Below the pieces are notes generated by a model that saw only the letters and a program-made list of their open reading frames with translations, was not told the origin of the DNA and searched no databases. Shown here piece after piece: positions 1 to 8,444 of a stretch of 64,000 nucleotides of DNA. The stretch is from Actinomadura hibisca NBRC 15177 (GTDB lineage Bacteria; Actinomycetota; Actinomycetes; Streptosporangiales; Streptosporangiaceae): NCBI RefSeq assembly GCF_001552635.1, contig NZ_BCRO01000026.1, forward strand, positions 62,001 to 126,000, read 5' to 3'. The position numbers and the translations under genes were made by a program. The stretch's first letter is position 1; each line of letters starts with the position of its first letter.

Positions 1-257
1 GCGGCGGCCAGCAGGTCGCGGACGAGGGCGGGCTCGCCGGGCAGGGCGTACGGGCCGACGATGTACAGGCCGTCGATCTCGCGCAGCGCCGGTCCCCAGG
101 TCGCTCGGTCCGCCCAGTCGAAGCGCACCGGCTCGACACCGGCGCTCGCCGGTCCCGGGTTGCGGCTCGCCGCGCGGACCCGGACGCCGCGCGCCACCAG
201 GGCGTCCACCACAGATAGGCCGGTCTTGCCCGTCGCTCCCAGCACCAGAACGGTCAT
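1..257 (-). CDS. NmrA-like NAD(P)-binding protein (5' part only)
   Basis: Only the first 85 codons are in the window; the gene runs off the left edge. The protein opens MTVLVLGATGKTGLSVV, with a GATGKTG dinucleotide-binding loop at residues 7-13, and continues with a short Rossmann strand and a 'GLYIVGPY' segment of the kind NmrA/NAD(P)H-binding proteins use to contact the cofactor. Family members are redox sensors or reductases acting on small molecules; the substrate cannot be told from this fragment. A GGGAG ribosome binding site precedes the ATG. It is divergent from an AraC-type regulator 104 bp away, which may control it. Confidence 0.75.
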   Translation of the reverse strand, partial: MTVLVLGATGKTGLSVVDALVARGVRVRAASRNPGPASAGVEPVRFDWADRATWGPALREIDGLYIVGPYALPGEPALVRDLLAA

Positions 258-315
258 CGTCTCCCTCTTTCGGATCGGGTGTCTGGTGACGAAGCTACGG
301 AACAAAACCAGGACG

Positions 316-342
316 ATGAATGCCTGTCAGTCCGGGATTCAT
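316..342. promoter_or_regulatory. Candidate regulator site in divergent intergenic region
   Basis: An inverted repeat, ATGAAT and ATTCAT separated by 15 bases, lies between the divergent NmrA-like gene and the AraC-type gene. Its place fits an operator for the AraC regulator acting on one or both promoters. This is inference from position and symmetry only. Confidence 0.3.
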
Positions 343-361
343 GTCTTAGACTCCGAGAATC

Positions 362-1321
362 GTGGACGTACTTTCCGACGCGCTCGCCGCCATGCGGACG
401 GGCCGCACCCGCGCCGCCCGCACCGACGTCCAGGCTCCGTGGGGCCTGCGTTTCTCAGCGGTCACCGGCACGACCTTCCACGTCGTCCTCCACGGCACCT
501 GCCGCCTGCTGACCGACGGGGCCGAGCCCTTGGAGCTGGGGCCGGGCGACGTCGTCTTTCTGCGTGAAGGCAGCGCGCACGCCCTCGCCGACGCCCCGGA
601 CACACCGCTGGTCGACTTCGTCCCCGACCGCTCCGATCCGGACTCACCGATCGGTCACGTCCGCATCGACGGCCCCGGAACGCGCTCCATCCTGCTCTGC
701 GGCGCCTACCAGCTCGACCGCACCCGGCCGCATCCGCTGATGAGGGAGCTGCCGGAGATCGTGCACCTGCCCGCGCGCCCCGACCGGAACGGCGAGCTCG
801 CCCACCTGGTCGGCCTGCTCGCGACCGAACTCGACCAGAACCGGCCCGGCCGCGACGGCATCGTCCCCTCCCTGGTCGACGCGATGCTGCTCTACATCCT
901 GCGCACCTGGGCGGACGAGCGCGCAGCCTCGGCGGGATGGGCGCAGGCGCTCGCCGACGGCGCGATCGGCCAGGCGCTGCGGGACATCCACGCCCGGCCG
1001 GGCCACCCCTGGACGGTGGAGCGGCTGGCGGCGCGGAGCGGCCTGTCCCGGTCGGTGTTCGCCCAGCGGTTCACCGCGCTCGTGGGGGAGCCGCCGGTGG
1101 CGTACCTGACGTGGTGGCGGATGACCAGCGCGGGCCGCATGCTCCGAGAGTCCGACGCCCCGCTCAGGAACGTGGCCGAGCGGGTCGGCTACACGTCGGA
1201 GTTCGCCTTCGCGAAGGCGTTCAAGCGCGCGTACGGCGTCGCGCCCGGCACATACCGCCGCGCCGCGGTGCGGGACGCGCTGGACGTTCCGCGCCAACGA
1301 GCGGCGCACGACGCGAGGTGA
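362..1321 (+). CDS. AraC family transcriptional regulator with cupin domain
   Basis: 319 residues from a GTG start. The N-terminal half is a cupin-type sensor domain (for example 'GDVVFLREGSAHA' near residues 60-72). The C-terminal ~100 residues hold the two AraC helix-turn-helix units, 'LAARSGLSRSVFAQRF' and 'VAERVGYTSEFAFAKAFKRA', ending in the usual 'PGTYRR'. This is the layout of cupin_6/AraC regulators that often sit beside, and control, an oxidoreductase gene. Here the divergent neighbour is an NmrA-like NAD(P)-binding protein. The effector is unknown. Confidence 0.9.
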   Translation: MDVLSDALAAMRTGRTRAARTDVQAPWGLRFSAVTGTTFHVVLHGTCRLLTDGAEPLELGPGDVVFLREGSAHALADAPDTPLVDFVPDRSDPDSPIGHVRIDGPGTRSILLCGAYQLDRTRPHPLMRELPEIVHLPARPDRNGELAHLVGLLATELDQNRPGRDGIVPSLVDAMLLYILRTWADERAASAGWAQALADGAIGQALRDIHARPGHPWTVERLAARSGLSRSVFAQRFTALVGEPPVAYLTWWRMTSAGRMLRESDAPLRNVAERVGYTSEFAFAKAFKRAYGVAPGTYRRAAVRDALDVPRQRAAHDAR

Positions 1322-1332
1322 GGGCGAAGCCG

Positions 1333-1881
1333 CTACAAACCCTTCATCAGCATGAGCGCGTAGGCGGCGAGGGTGGAGTCGTCGGTGATGCGGCCGTCCT
1401 CCACCATCGCGGTGAACTCGGCGCGGGAGATCCACGCCTGCCGCATGTCCTGCTCCTCGATCTCCCGGTCGCGGTCGCCCCGCTCCAGGCCGGTGGCGAG
1501 GAAGACGTTGTAGCCCTGGCCGCTGGTGCCGTGCGCGCAGTTCAGGTAGCCGAGATGGCGCAGCTCCCCGGCGCGCAGGCCGGTCTCCTGGGCGAGTTCG
1601 AGCCGGGCCAGCTCCTCGGGATCGGCCTGCTGCCCACCCGGCATCGTGCCCTGCGGGAAGTTCCACGTCCGCCGACCGATCGGGTAGCGGTACTCCTCGA
1701 CCATGTGGAAGCCGTCGCCCTCGGCGGGGATGACGAGCGCGAAGTCGGGCTTGTGGACGACCCCGTAGAGGCCGAGCGAACCGTCCGGACGCTCGATGCG
1801 GTCCTCGGTCACGGTCATCCACGGGTTCTCGTAGACGACCTTGCTGTCCAGCTTCCTGATGACGCCGCCGGTGTCGTCCAT
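1333..1881 (-). CDS. Nudix hydrolase with degenerate Nudix box
   Basis: 182 residues. It resembles ADP-ribose pyrophosphatase-type Nudix proteins: an N-terminal strand pair, 'MVEEYRYPIGRRTWNFPQG' ahead of the box, and a box core reading LELAQETGL where the consensus is REUXEEXGU. The catalytic helix thus keeps two glutamates but has Leu for Arg and Gln for one metal-binding Glu, so activity may be reduced or altered. Substrates in the family are nucleoside diphosphates linked to another group. It lies 4 bp downstream of the maleylpyruvate-isomerase-like gene on the same strand, probably in one transcript. Confidence 0.85.
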   Translation of the reverse strand: MDDTGGVIRKLDSKVVYENPWMTVTEDRIERPDGSLGLYGVVHKPDFALVIPAEGDGFHMVEEYRYPIGRRTWNFPQGTMPGGQQADPEELARLELAQETGLRAGELRHLGYLNCAHGTSGQGYNVFLATGLERGDRDREIEEQDMRQAWISRAEFTAMVEDGRITDDSTLAAYALMLMKGL

Positions 1882-1885
1882 CCGC

Positions 1886-2581
1886 TCAGCCGAGCACGAA
1901 CGGGATCTTGGCGGCCAGCTCGCCCAGCGCGCCGCGCTCGGCGTCCGTCGCGGCCCGGCGCCCGGTCCCGACCAGCAGCGCGTCCGCGTCGGAGAACGAC
2001 GCTGGGAACGGGGCCCCGGCGATCTCCTCCAGTGACGCGCGGGCGGCCGCGAGGGTCTCGGCGGGCGGTCCGGCGGCCGACGGCAGGTGCATGACCAGGT
2101 CGAGGTGGTGCAGCGTCCACTCCATGACGTACGCCGACAGGTAGTCGCCCGCGGTCAGCACCTGGTCGCGGGTGCGGACGCGGGCGTCCCGGTCGGCGAG
2201 CACGGCGGCGCGCCCGGCGGCGGAGCCGACATCGTCGAAGTGAAACCTGAGCCACCGGGGCTCGCCGTACGCGGCGGCCAGCCGGGGGACCAGCGCGTCG
2301 AGCGGGTCCTCGCCGGTCGGGGGATCGACCAGCTCCCAGTAGGTGACGGCGTTGACGGTCGGCTCGCCGTCGGCGGGCGTGACCAGCGTGATCAGGACGT
2401 CCTGGGCGTCGATGACCAGGTGGCACACCAGGTCGCGCACCAGCCAGCCGGTGCAGCCGGACGGCCGCTCCCAGTCCTCGTCGGAGAGTTCGTCGACCGC
2501 CGCGCGCAACGCCGCCCAAGAGCGTGAGAACAGATCCACCCCGGCACGGTAGTGCGGCAGCGGAACGGCGGACAAGCACAT
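1886..2581 (-). CDS. Mycothiol-dependent maleylpyruvate isomerase family protein
   Basis: 231 residues of the DinB/MDMPI fold: an N-terminal four-helix bundle with 'GCTGWLVRDLVCHLV' carrying the first metal-ligand histidine, and a later 'EWTLHHLDLVMHL' with the second histidine pair. Members use mycothiol as cofactor for isomerisation or thiol transfer, and mycothiol is specific to Actinomycetota. The C-terminal SCP2-like part is short. The exact substrate is unknown; family assignment is firm, function is not. Upstream of the downstream Nudix gene with a 4 bp gap. Confidence 0.8.
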   Translation of the reverse strand: MCLSAVPLPHYRAGVDLFSRSWAALRAAVDELSDEDWERPSGCTGWLVRDLVCHLVIDAQDVLITLVTPADGEPTVNAVTYWELVDPPTGEDPLDALVPRLAAAYGEPRWLRFHFDDVGSAAGRAAVLADRDARVRTRDQVLTAGDYLSAYVMEWTLHHLDLVMHLPSAAGPPAETLAAARASLEEIAGAPFPASFSDADALLVGTGRRAATDAERGALGELAAKIPFVLG

Positions 2582-2859
2582 TTGCGCGGCCGGTGGCGGT
2601 ACCGCCCGTCCGGGCGGCGGGATGTGCGGCTGGACCCGCGCGTACCCGGCAGCGCTTCGATCCCTGACCGGAACGTGTGACCGCAGGTGGCGAAGTGGTC
2701 TGCGTGTGTTGGCCGTCAGGTGAGGGGCCTGCCGCCGGATGGAGCGTTAAGCGGTGGGTGCGAGCGGTGAGGTACCTGGGGTGCGAGGTTCACGGCGAAC
2801 GTGCCGTGAACGCGCGGCCCAGCGGTGCCCCTGTCGGGGACAGGGGCGGACGAGAGGGC

Positions 2860-4158
2860 GTGATCGTGGGTTTTCCACGCGCTCGGCAGTCGGACCAGGC
2901 GGTCCGGCTCACCGCCCTGGACCGCGTCGTAGGTTGGATGGCCGAGCAGGGGGCCGACGAATCGCACATGCACATCGGCGCGATCATGCGCGTGGACGGC
3001 CCGCCCCCATCCCTGGCGTCGTTGCGGGACCACGTCGCGGGACGCATCCAGCACGCTCCGGTGCTCGAATACCGGCTCGGCCACCGTCGCCGCTGGTGGG
3101 AACCGGTGTCAGGACTCGGCGTCGACGTCGCCGCGCACGTCGAGGAGATGCCGTTGCGGCCCAGCGCCGACGCGCTGGCGGCCGCCGCAGCGGTCATGCG
3201 CCGCCCTCTGCCGCCGGATCGGCCGTTGTGGGCGCTGACCCTGGTGCACGGCTACGCCAGTGACCAGTACCTGCTGTGCTACCGGACCCACCACATGTTC
3301 CAGGACGGCATGTCGGTCACCGCCACCCTGGAGACCCTGTTCGGCAACCGGCGGCTGGCGCGGCCCGGCAGCAGGCCCATTCCGCGCAAGGCCCCGGGCC
3401 CCGCCAAGGCGAAGCCGAAACACCAGCCCTTCGACCTGGGCCTACCGCTACGGCGCTGCGCCCGATGGTCCCCGATCCGGGGCCCGCTGACCCGCCACCG
3501 GACGTTGCGCACCTTCGAGCTCGACTCCCGGACGCTGGAAGCCGTCGCCCACAGCACCGGCGCCAGCGTCAACCAGGTGTGCCTGGCCGCTCTCACCGGA
3601 GCCCTGCGCGCCTGGACGCCCCGGGACTGGTCCCGGACGGCCCCCGCCAACGACCGGCGCGGGCTGGCGGTGGCGATGCCGGTGAACCTGCGCTCGCCCG
3701 ACCGCGACGGGGCCCTGGGCAACCATGTCGCGGTGCTGCCGGTGGTCCTGGCCTGCGAGCAGGAGTCGCCGCAGCGGCAGCTTGAGAGCATCGTCGCCCA
3801 GACCCAGGCGCGCCGCATCCTGCGCCACCGCGCCCGGGGTCGCGCGCTGGAGCGGTTCATGTCCTATCCGGTGGCGCGGGTCCTGTTCACCCGCTTCACC
3901 GATCCCTGCTACCTGGCGATGGTGGTCACGACCGTCCGGGTGGCGCCCGGACTCACCGTCCTGGGGAGTCCGGTCCGCGACTTCCTGCCCTGCCCGCCCC
4001 TGGCTCCGGGCCAGCACATCGTCATCGCGCTGACGCAGTACGGGCCCAAGGTCACCGCGTCGCTGCTCGCCGACAACGTCGTCCCCGAACTCGACCGGCT
4101 GGAGGCGTGCTGGCACCAGGCCCTCGCGGGCCTGCAACGGTTGACCCCTACGAAGTGA
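2860..4158 (+). CDS. Wax ester synthase / diacylglycerol acyltransferase (WS/DGAT)
   Basis: About 432 residues when started at the GTG at 2860. The N-terminus 'RLTALDRVVGWMAEQGADE' and 'MHIGAIMRVDG' match the start of WS/DGAT enzymes, and the active-site motif HHXXXDG is present as HHMFQDG, with the second His as general base. A later 'AVAMPVNLRS' and 'GNHVAVLPV' match conserved C-terminal motifs. The enzyme joins acyl-CoA to fatty alcohol or diacylglycerol for storage lipid at the membrane. An upstream in-frame GTG at 2677 would add 61 residues with no family similarity, so the internal GTG is preferred. The 3' end overlaps the convergent reductase gene by 11 bp. Confidence 0.85.
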   Translation: MIVGFPRARQSDQAVRLTALDRVVGWMAEQGADESHMHIGAIMRVDGPPPSLASLRDHVAGRIQHAPVLEYRLGHRRRWWEPVSGLGVDVAAHVEEMPLRPSADALAAAAAVMRRPLPPDRPLWALTLVHGYASDQYLLCYRTHHMFQDGMSVTATLETLFGNRRLARPGSRPIPRKAPGPAKAKPKHQPFDLGLPLRRCARWSPIRGPLTRHRTLRTFELDSRTLEAVAHSTGASVNQVCLAALTGALRAWTPRDWSRTAPANDRRGLAVAMPVNLRSPDRDGALGNHVAVLPVVLACEQESPQRQLESIVAQTQARRILRHRARGRALERFMSYPVARVLFTRFTDPCYLAMVVTTVRVAPGLTVLGSPVRDFLPCPPLAPGQHIVIALTQYGPKVTASLLADNVVPELDRLEACWHQALAGLQRLTPTK

Positions 4159-4774
4159 CCTGCGCCGCCTGGTCCTGCGGCAGGTGCTCCCGCGCCTCCT
4201 CGTAGCCCCCGGTGTGGTCCTGGCCGTCCAGGGTGTAGACGGAGTGCAGCACGCCGGTGGTGAAGGCGGTGGACGACAGCAGGCGCAGCGGCAGCGGCTC
4301 GCCCTCCTCGAACAGGCGCATGCCCTTGCGGACCGCGATCGGGTGGACCAGCAGGTGCAGCTCGTCCAGCAGGCCCGCGGCGAGCAGGGCGCGCACGACC
4401 GACACCGAACCGCTCATCCCGATGTCGCCGCCCGGCTCGTTCTTCAGGGCGGTGACGGCCTCGACCAGGTCGCCGCGCAGCTGCTCGGAGTTGCGCCAGG
4501 TGAAGCCGAGCTCCTGGTTCGAGACCACGATCTTGCGGGCGTCGCCGAGCTTCTTGGCGAACACCGCGTCGGCATCGCCCGCGGCCTCGCGGTCCGGCCA
4601 CGCACCGGCGAAGCTGTCGTAGGTCTTGCGGCCGAGCAGCAACGTGTCGGCCGCGCCGAGCTGGGCGTCGACGGCCGCGCCCATCTCGTCGTTGAAGTAC
4701 GGGAAGTGCCAGTCCTGCGGGTCCTCCACGACTCCGTCGAGGGAGATGAACAGACCAGCGGTGATCTTCCGCAT
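4148..4774 (-). CDS. Dihydrofolate reductase / RibD C-terminal family protein
   Basis: 208 residues. It starts 'MRKITAGLFISLDGVVEDP', the signature opening of stand-alone RibD-C/DHFR-like reductases, with 'LLLGRKTYDSFAGAWP' as the NADPH-binding segment and 'GDIGMSGSVSVVRALL' as the second cofactor loop. Proteins of this family are NADPH-dependent reductases of unknown substrate, not the folate enzyme. It is convergent with the WS/DGAT gene. A weak GGAG-like site precedes the ATG. Confidence 0.85.
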   Translation of the reverse strand: MRKITAGLFISLDGVVEDPQDWHFPYFNDEMGAAVDAQLGAADTLLLGRKTYDSFAGAWPDREAAGDADAVFAKKLGDARKIVVSNQELGFTWRNSEQLRGDLVEAVTALKNEPGGDIGMSGSVSVVRALLAAGLLDELHLLVHPIAVRKGMRLFEEGEPLPLRLLSSTAFTTGVLHSVYTLDGQDHTGGYEEAREHLPQDQAAQVTS

Positions 4775-4886
4775 CGGATGCTCCTGATGTAGTGAAAAGG
4801 CGTCGTCTCACCTGATACGACCATGGCCGGGCCCGAAAATCATCGCAGGCCGATCATGTCGACGGTTGTGGACCGGCACCGCCTCG

Positions 4887-5549
4887 TCAGGGCTCGATGA
4901 GGCCGGTGCGGATCGCGTAGCGCACCAGTTGCAGCCGGTCCTTCATGCCGAGCTTGGCCAGCAGGTTGGCGCGGTGCCGGTCGACGGTCTTGACGCTGAT
5001 CACCAGGATGTCGGCGATCTCCCGGGAGGAGTGGCCCTCGGCGACCAGCTTCAGGATCTCCTCCTCGCGCGGGGTCAGCACGGCGTCGGCGGGCCGCTCG
5101 GTCCGCGCCTGGTCCAGGTAGGTGCGGATCAGCGTGCTCACCGCGCCCGGGTACAGGAACGGCTCGCCGCGCATCGCCGCCCGGCACGCCTGGATCAGGT
5201 CGCGGTCGGCGAGCGACTTCAGGACGTACCCGGCGGCCCCGGCCTTGAGCGCCTCGAACAGGTACTGCTCGTTGTCGTGCATGGTGAGGAAGAGGATGCG
5301 CAGGTCAGGCCGCCGCTGGGACAACTCGCGGGCGGCCTGGAGGCCGGTCATGCGCGGCATCGCCACGTCCAGCACCACCAGGTCGGCCTCGACGGCGTCG
5401 GCCCCGTGCAGCAACGCGATCGCCTCCGCGCCGTCGGCGGCCTCGGCGACCACGGTCAGGTCGGGCTCGCCCTCCAGGATGAGCCGGACGCCGCGGCGCA
5501 CCAGGGCGTGGTCGTCGGCCAGCAGGATGCGGGTCGGAGCGGTGGTCAT
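4887..5549 (-). CDS. NarL/LuxR-type response regulator
   Basis: 220 residues: a receiver domain with the acidic pair in 'LLADDHALVRRG', the phosphoacceptor Asp in 'ADLVVLDVAMPRM', the conserved Thr in 'LFLTMHD' and the Lys in 'GYVLKS', then a GerE/LuxR helix-turn-helix ('LTPREEEILKLVAEG', 'SVKTVDRHRANLLAKL'). All phosphotransfer residues are intact. Its start overlaps the 3' end of the histidine kinase gene by 4 bp (ATGA), so the pair is translationally coupled. Targets are unknown. Confidence 0.93.
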   Translation of the reverse strand: MTTAPTRILLADDHALVRRGVRLILEGEPDLTVVAEAADGAEAIALLHGADAVEADLVVLDVAMPRMTGLQAARELSQRRPDLRILFLTMHDNEQYLFEALKAGAAGYVLKSLADRDLIQACRAAMRGEPFLYPGAVSTLIRTYLDQARTERPADAVLTPREEEILKLVAEGHSSREIADILVISVKTVDRHRANLLAKLGMKDRLQLVRYAIRTGLIEP

Positions 5550-6535
5550 GGGAAGTCCTTAGCAGGCCCGGTCGGCACGTACAGGGTGAGACGGGTGCCC
5601 CGGCCGGGTTCGGAGTGCAGCTGGAGGGTGCCGCCGACCAGCAGGGCACGTTCGCGCATGCCGCGGATCCCGGCCTCCTCGCCCGCGCCGTCCATGCCCT
5701 TGCCGTCGTCCTCGACGCTCAGCAGCACGCCGTCCCCCGACGGGGCCAGGGTGAGGTCGGCGACGGTCGCGCCCGAATGGCGGACGACGTTGGTCAGCGC
5801 CTCCTGCGCGACCCGGTACAACACCAGCTCGGTCTGCGGGGCCAGCGGCGGCAGGCCCGGATGCAGCCGCCGCCGCACCCGCAGGGTGGTGTGGGTGTCG
5901 AACTGGGTGGCCAGCGAGGTCAGCGCGCTGGTCAGCCCCAGGTCCTCCAGCACGTCGGGGCGCAGGCGGCGGGCGATGCGGCGGACCTCCTCCACGCTCT
6001 CGCGGGCGATCTCCTGGGTGTAGCCCAGCTCCCGGCGCAGCGGCTCGGGGGCCTGGTCGGTGAGGCGTTTCAGGTCCAGCAGCAGCGCGGTCAGGCTCTG
6101 CCCCAGCTCGTCGTGCAGCTCCCGGGAGATGCGGCGGCGCTCGGCCTCCTGCGCCGACAGGGCGCGGGCGCTGCTGGTGCCGCGCTCGGTCTCCAGCCGC
6201 TGGAGCATGTGGTTGAAGGTGTCGATGAGCGTGGCGACCTCGCCGCTGCCGGTCACCGGCAGCCGCTGGCCGGGCCGCAGCAGGTCGACGGTGGTCATCA
6301 TGCGGTTCAGCCGGTCCAGCGGGCCCAGCCCCCAGCGCAGCAGGAGGGCGTTGGCGGTCAGCATCACCGCCAGCCCCGCCACCAGCACCAGCGCCTCGGT
6401 CAGCCGGATCGGCACCGACACCGTCCACGGTCCCACCATCAGCAGCACGGTGGCCACCGCCCCCACCAGCGTGTTCAGCCAGAACACCCGCCAGAACAGC
6501 CCCACCGGCCGTGCGCCCCCTCGGTCCATGGTCAT
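5546..6535 (-). CDS. NarL-family sensor histidine kinase (HAMP, HisKA_3, HATPase)
   Basis: 329 residues from the ATG at 6535; a second ATG two codons later is an alternative. Two membrane helices (about residues 12-35 and 40-65) flank almost no periplasmic loop, so the sensor has no obvious extracellular domain. A HAMP linker follows, then 'RRISRELHDELGQSLTALLLDL' in which His is the phosphorylation site, and a HATPase_c domain with 'ALTNVVRHS' (N box) and 'DDGKGM' (G1 box). It signals to the overlapping response regulator. The open frame upstream of 6535 shows no protein-like conservation. Confidence 0.88.
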   Translation of the reverse strand: MTMDRGGARPVGLFWRVFWLNTLVGAVATVLLMVGPWTVSVPIRLTEALVLVAGLAVMLTANALLLRWGLGPLDRLNRMMTTVDLLRPGQRLPVTGSGEVATLIDTFNHMLQRLETERGTSSARALSAQEAERRRISRELHDELGQSLTALLLDLKRLTDQAPEPLRRELGYTQEIARESVEEVRRIARRLRPDVLEDLGLTSALTSLATQFDTHTTLRVRRRLHPGLPPLAPQTELVLYRVAQEALTNVVRHSGATVADLTLAPSGDGVLLSVEDDGKGMDGAGEEAGIRGMRERALLVGGTLQLHSEPGRGTRLTLYVPTGPAKDFP

Positions 6536-6867
6536 CGGGCCGGTCGTCGTCGGTCCGCGTGCTGGACGCGTGCCCGCTGGCACTGGATCCGTCCGCCTTC
6601 CAAGGTAGGTGCCCTCCCCGAGTCCATGGTGCAGGCGTACGGCCGCCGGGGGCGATCGAGGACGATCCTCATGTTCGCGCCCGAAAGCCCCGGTGGGGCC
6701 GCCGCGCCTACAGGTTCGGGAGCCGGTAAATGGGTGCTGCTGCCGATGGTGGCTCCTTCTGCCGACGCCCATAGTTGAACGTACGACCCCGATTTCACGC
6801 GCGTCCTGGCGGAAGCGGGCGCGGAGCCCGCGAGGGGCTCGCCGGGGGGCGGAGGGAGTGTTGCGCG
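6536..6867. other. Intergenic region between kinase and DksA-like gene
   Basis: About 330 bp between divergent genes. It must carry promoters for both directions. I see no clear hairpin, repeat or sigma-factor consensus; only the GGAGGGA ribosome binding site at its right end (about 6851-6857) is clear. Confidence 0.5.
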
Positions 6868-7239
6868 ATGAAGGCGAGCGGTGCGGCACGGCGTACGGCC
6901 GGCGTTGACCGGCCGGGCGGCCCCGGGCCGGACGGCGTTCCGCCGGGCGGGGCGCCGCGCGCCCGCGAGCGGCTGGAGCGGCGGCGCCACCTGCTGACGG
7001 TCCGTCTGATCATCGCCGAGGGCGCGGCCGACGCGGCCGCCCTGGCCCGGTACGCCGGGCTCCGGCGCGCCGTGGCCGACAACGAGGCCGCGCTGTCCCG
7101 GCTGGCGGCGGGCACCTACGGCCTGTGCGCCGACTGCGCCGAGCCGATCCTGCCGGACCGCTTGGAGATCATGCCCGAGGCCCGCCGCTGCGTGCCGTGC
7201 GAGCTGCGGCGGCCGTCCCCGGCGGCGGCGCGGCGCTGA
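6868..7239 (+). CDS. DksA/TraR family zinc-finger protein
   Basis: 123 residues from the ATG at 6868, chosen for its GGAGGGA ribosome binding site 10 bp upstream. The N-terminus is basic and Pro/Gly-rich; the middle is a helical hairpin ('RYAGLRRAVADNEAALSRL'); the C-terminus is a C4 zinc finger, CADC near residue 92 and CVPC near residue 111. DksA/TraR proteins bind in the RNA polymerase secondary channel; actinobacterial small members are poorly characterised and may do something else. The hairpin tip lacks an obvious DksA-type acidic pair. First gene of a short plus-strand run with the TrkA-C gene. Confidence 0.82.
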   Translation: MKASGAARRTAGVDRPGGPGPDGVPPGGAPRARERLERRRHLLTVRLIIAEGAADAAALARYAGLRRAVADNEAALSRLAAGTYGLCADCAEPILPDRLEIMPEARRCVPCELRRPSPAAARR

Positions 7240-7323
7240 GCCGTCCCACCGGGCCGCCCGCCCGCCGCGCCCCGGGCCCGCGTACCGGCGCCCGGGGCGA
7301 TCGTTTCGAGCGAGGAGTCGTCG

Positions 7324-7854
7324 ATGCTGCTTGACCGGACAGTGCTGCCCAGGGTCGGGGTGGCGTACGCCTTCACCACCGCCGGCGGCCAGCGGGCCGC
7401 CGTCGTGGCGCACCGCGACGGGCGCCGCGACCTGGTGGTCTACCATCCCCGCGACCCCCGGCAGGTGCTGCTGTCGGTGGCGCTGACCGGGACCGAGCCC
7501 CGGACCGTCGCCGAACTGCTGGGCCTGCCGACGGTGATCGACCATCTACCGGACCCGGCCGCCGTACCGCCCCAGGCCCGCGCGGCGGCCGCGAACGGAT
7601 CTTCCGACCCGGCGCGGGGCACGGCGGGCACGCAGGTGGTGCGCATCCCCGTCACCGCCGGTTCGCCGTGGTACGGCCGCCGCTTGGACGACATCGGCGC
7701 GGGCACGGGCGCGACCATCGTGGCCGTGCTGCGCGACGACCGGACCCTTGCCGCGCCCCCGCCGGACCTCGGCCTCCGGCACGGCGACGCCGTGGTGGCC
7801 ACGGGCACCCCCGAGGCGATCGCCCGGCTGCGGAAGCCGCTCGTCCGCCCCTGA
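7324..7854 (+). CDS. TrkA-C domain regulatory protein (KhtT-like)
   Basis: 176 residues. The C-terminal ~75 residues form a TrkA-C (RCK_C) domain: 'VVRIPVTAGSPWYGRRLDDI', 'GATIVAVLRDD', and the 'GLRHGDAVVATGTPEAIARL' end. The N-terminal half looks like the small domain of KhtT-type proteins that regulate potassium/proton antiporters by binding a ligand. No antiporter gene adjoins, so the partner must lie elsewhere or the protein works alone. It follows the DksA-like gene and is 17 bp from the next gene, probably one operon. Confidence 0.8.
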   Translation: MLLDRTVLPRVGVAYAFTTAGGQRAAVVAHRDGRRDLVVYHPRDPRQVLLSVALTGTEPRTVAELLGLPTVIDHLPDPAAVPPQARAAAANGSSDPARGTAGTQVVRIPVTAGSPWYGRRLDDIGAGTGATIVAVLRDDRTLAAPPPDLGLRHGDAVVATGTPEAIARLRKPLVRP

Positions 7855-7871
7855 ACGAGAGGTGCAACCTG

Positions 7872-8294
7872 ATGGACCACGACCTGATCACCCACGCGGA
7901 CCTGCCGCTCACCGGCTGGACCGCCCGTCTCCACTACGACGGCGACCGCCCCGACCGCTTGGTGGTGGGACCCCTCGGCGGGTCGCCGCTGACCCACTCC
8001 CTGCTCGCCGCCACCGGCTCCGACCGGGGGCAGTCGGTGCTGGGCGCGCACCATGTCCGCCTCGCCCGCCCCTTCGGCCCGTCGGCGGTCGGCACCGTCA
8101 CCCTCGCCTACGGCGTGCTGGGGAACGCCCCGGTCGAGGTGGTCCTCCTGCGCCACCGCCACTGGCGTCCCGCCCGCGTGCAGCGGGTGCGGCCCGTGGT
8201 GCTGGCCGACCGCGTCTGGTGGGTCGAGCAGGCGGGGCACTACGACGAGGTCCGCGCCACCGTCTCCGGCCGCACCACCGTCCGCCTCGTGTGA
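7872..8294 (+). CDS. Conserved hypothetical protein, DUF-type beta-rich
   Basis: 140 residues from the ATG at 7872, with a GAGAGG ribosome binding site 9 bp upstream. No signal peptide or membrane segment. The sequence reads like alternating strands ('TLAYGVLGNAPVEVVLL', 'VVLADRVWWVEQAGHYDEVR'). I do not recognise the family. It shares an operon with the TrkA-C gene and is closed by a very strong hairpin 2 bp after its stop. Confidence 0.7.
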   Translation: MDHDLITHADLPLTGWTARLHYDGDRPDRLVVGPLGGSPLTHSLLAATGSDRGQSVLGAHHVRLARPFGPSAVGTVTLAYGVLGNAPVEVVLLRHRHWRPARVQRVRPVVLADRVWWVEQAGHYDEVRATVSGRTTVRLV

Positions 8295-8295
8295 G

Positions 8296-8337
8296 ACAGG
8301 CCCGTGCCCGTCACTCGCATGACGGGCACGGGCCTGT
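8296..8337. terminator. Strong intrinsic-type hairpin (18-bp perfect stem)
   Basis: Inverted repeat with arms acaggcccgtgcccgtca and its exact complement, and a six-base loop. It begins 2 bp after the stop of the upstream plus-strand gene and sits in a convergent gap, so it can end transcription from both sides. No long T run follows, as is usual in actinobacteria. Confidence 0.85.
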
Positions 8338-8444
8338 TCGGGTTGGGCGACGCCGCCGGGCCCGTGGGCCCCGGGGATCCTTCGTACGGGGTGAAAGATC
8401 GCCGGCGGTCCCGGCGGCGTCAGAGGACCTCCCGGCAAGGAGGA

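Noticed and set aside
2677-2859. Upstream GTG start for the WS/DGAT gene
   Set aside because: The added 61 residues do not look like protein of this family, and the known N-terminal motif begins just after the GTG at 2860.
5546-6889. Longer start for the histidine kinase (to 6889)
   Set aside because: The extra 118 codons run across the divergent promoter region and lack protein character; ATGs at 6535/6529 fit the first membrane helix.
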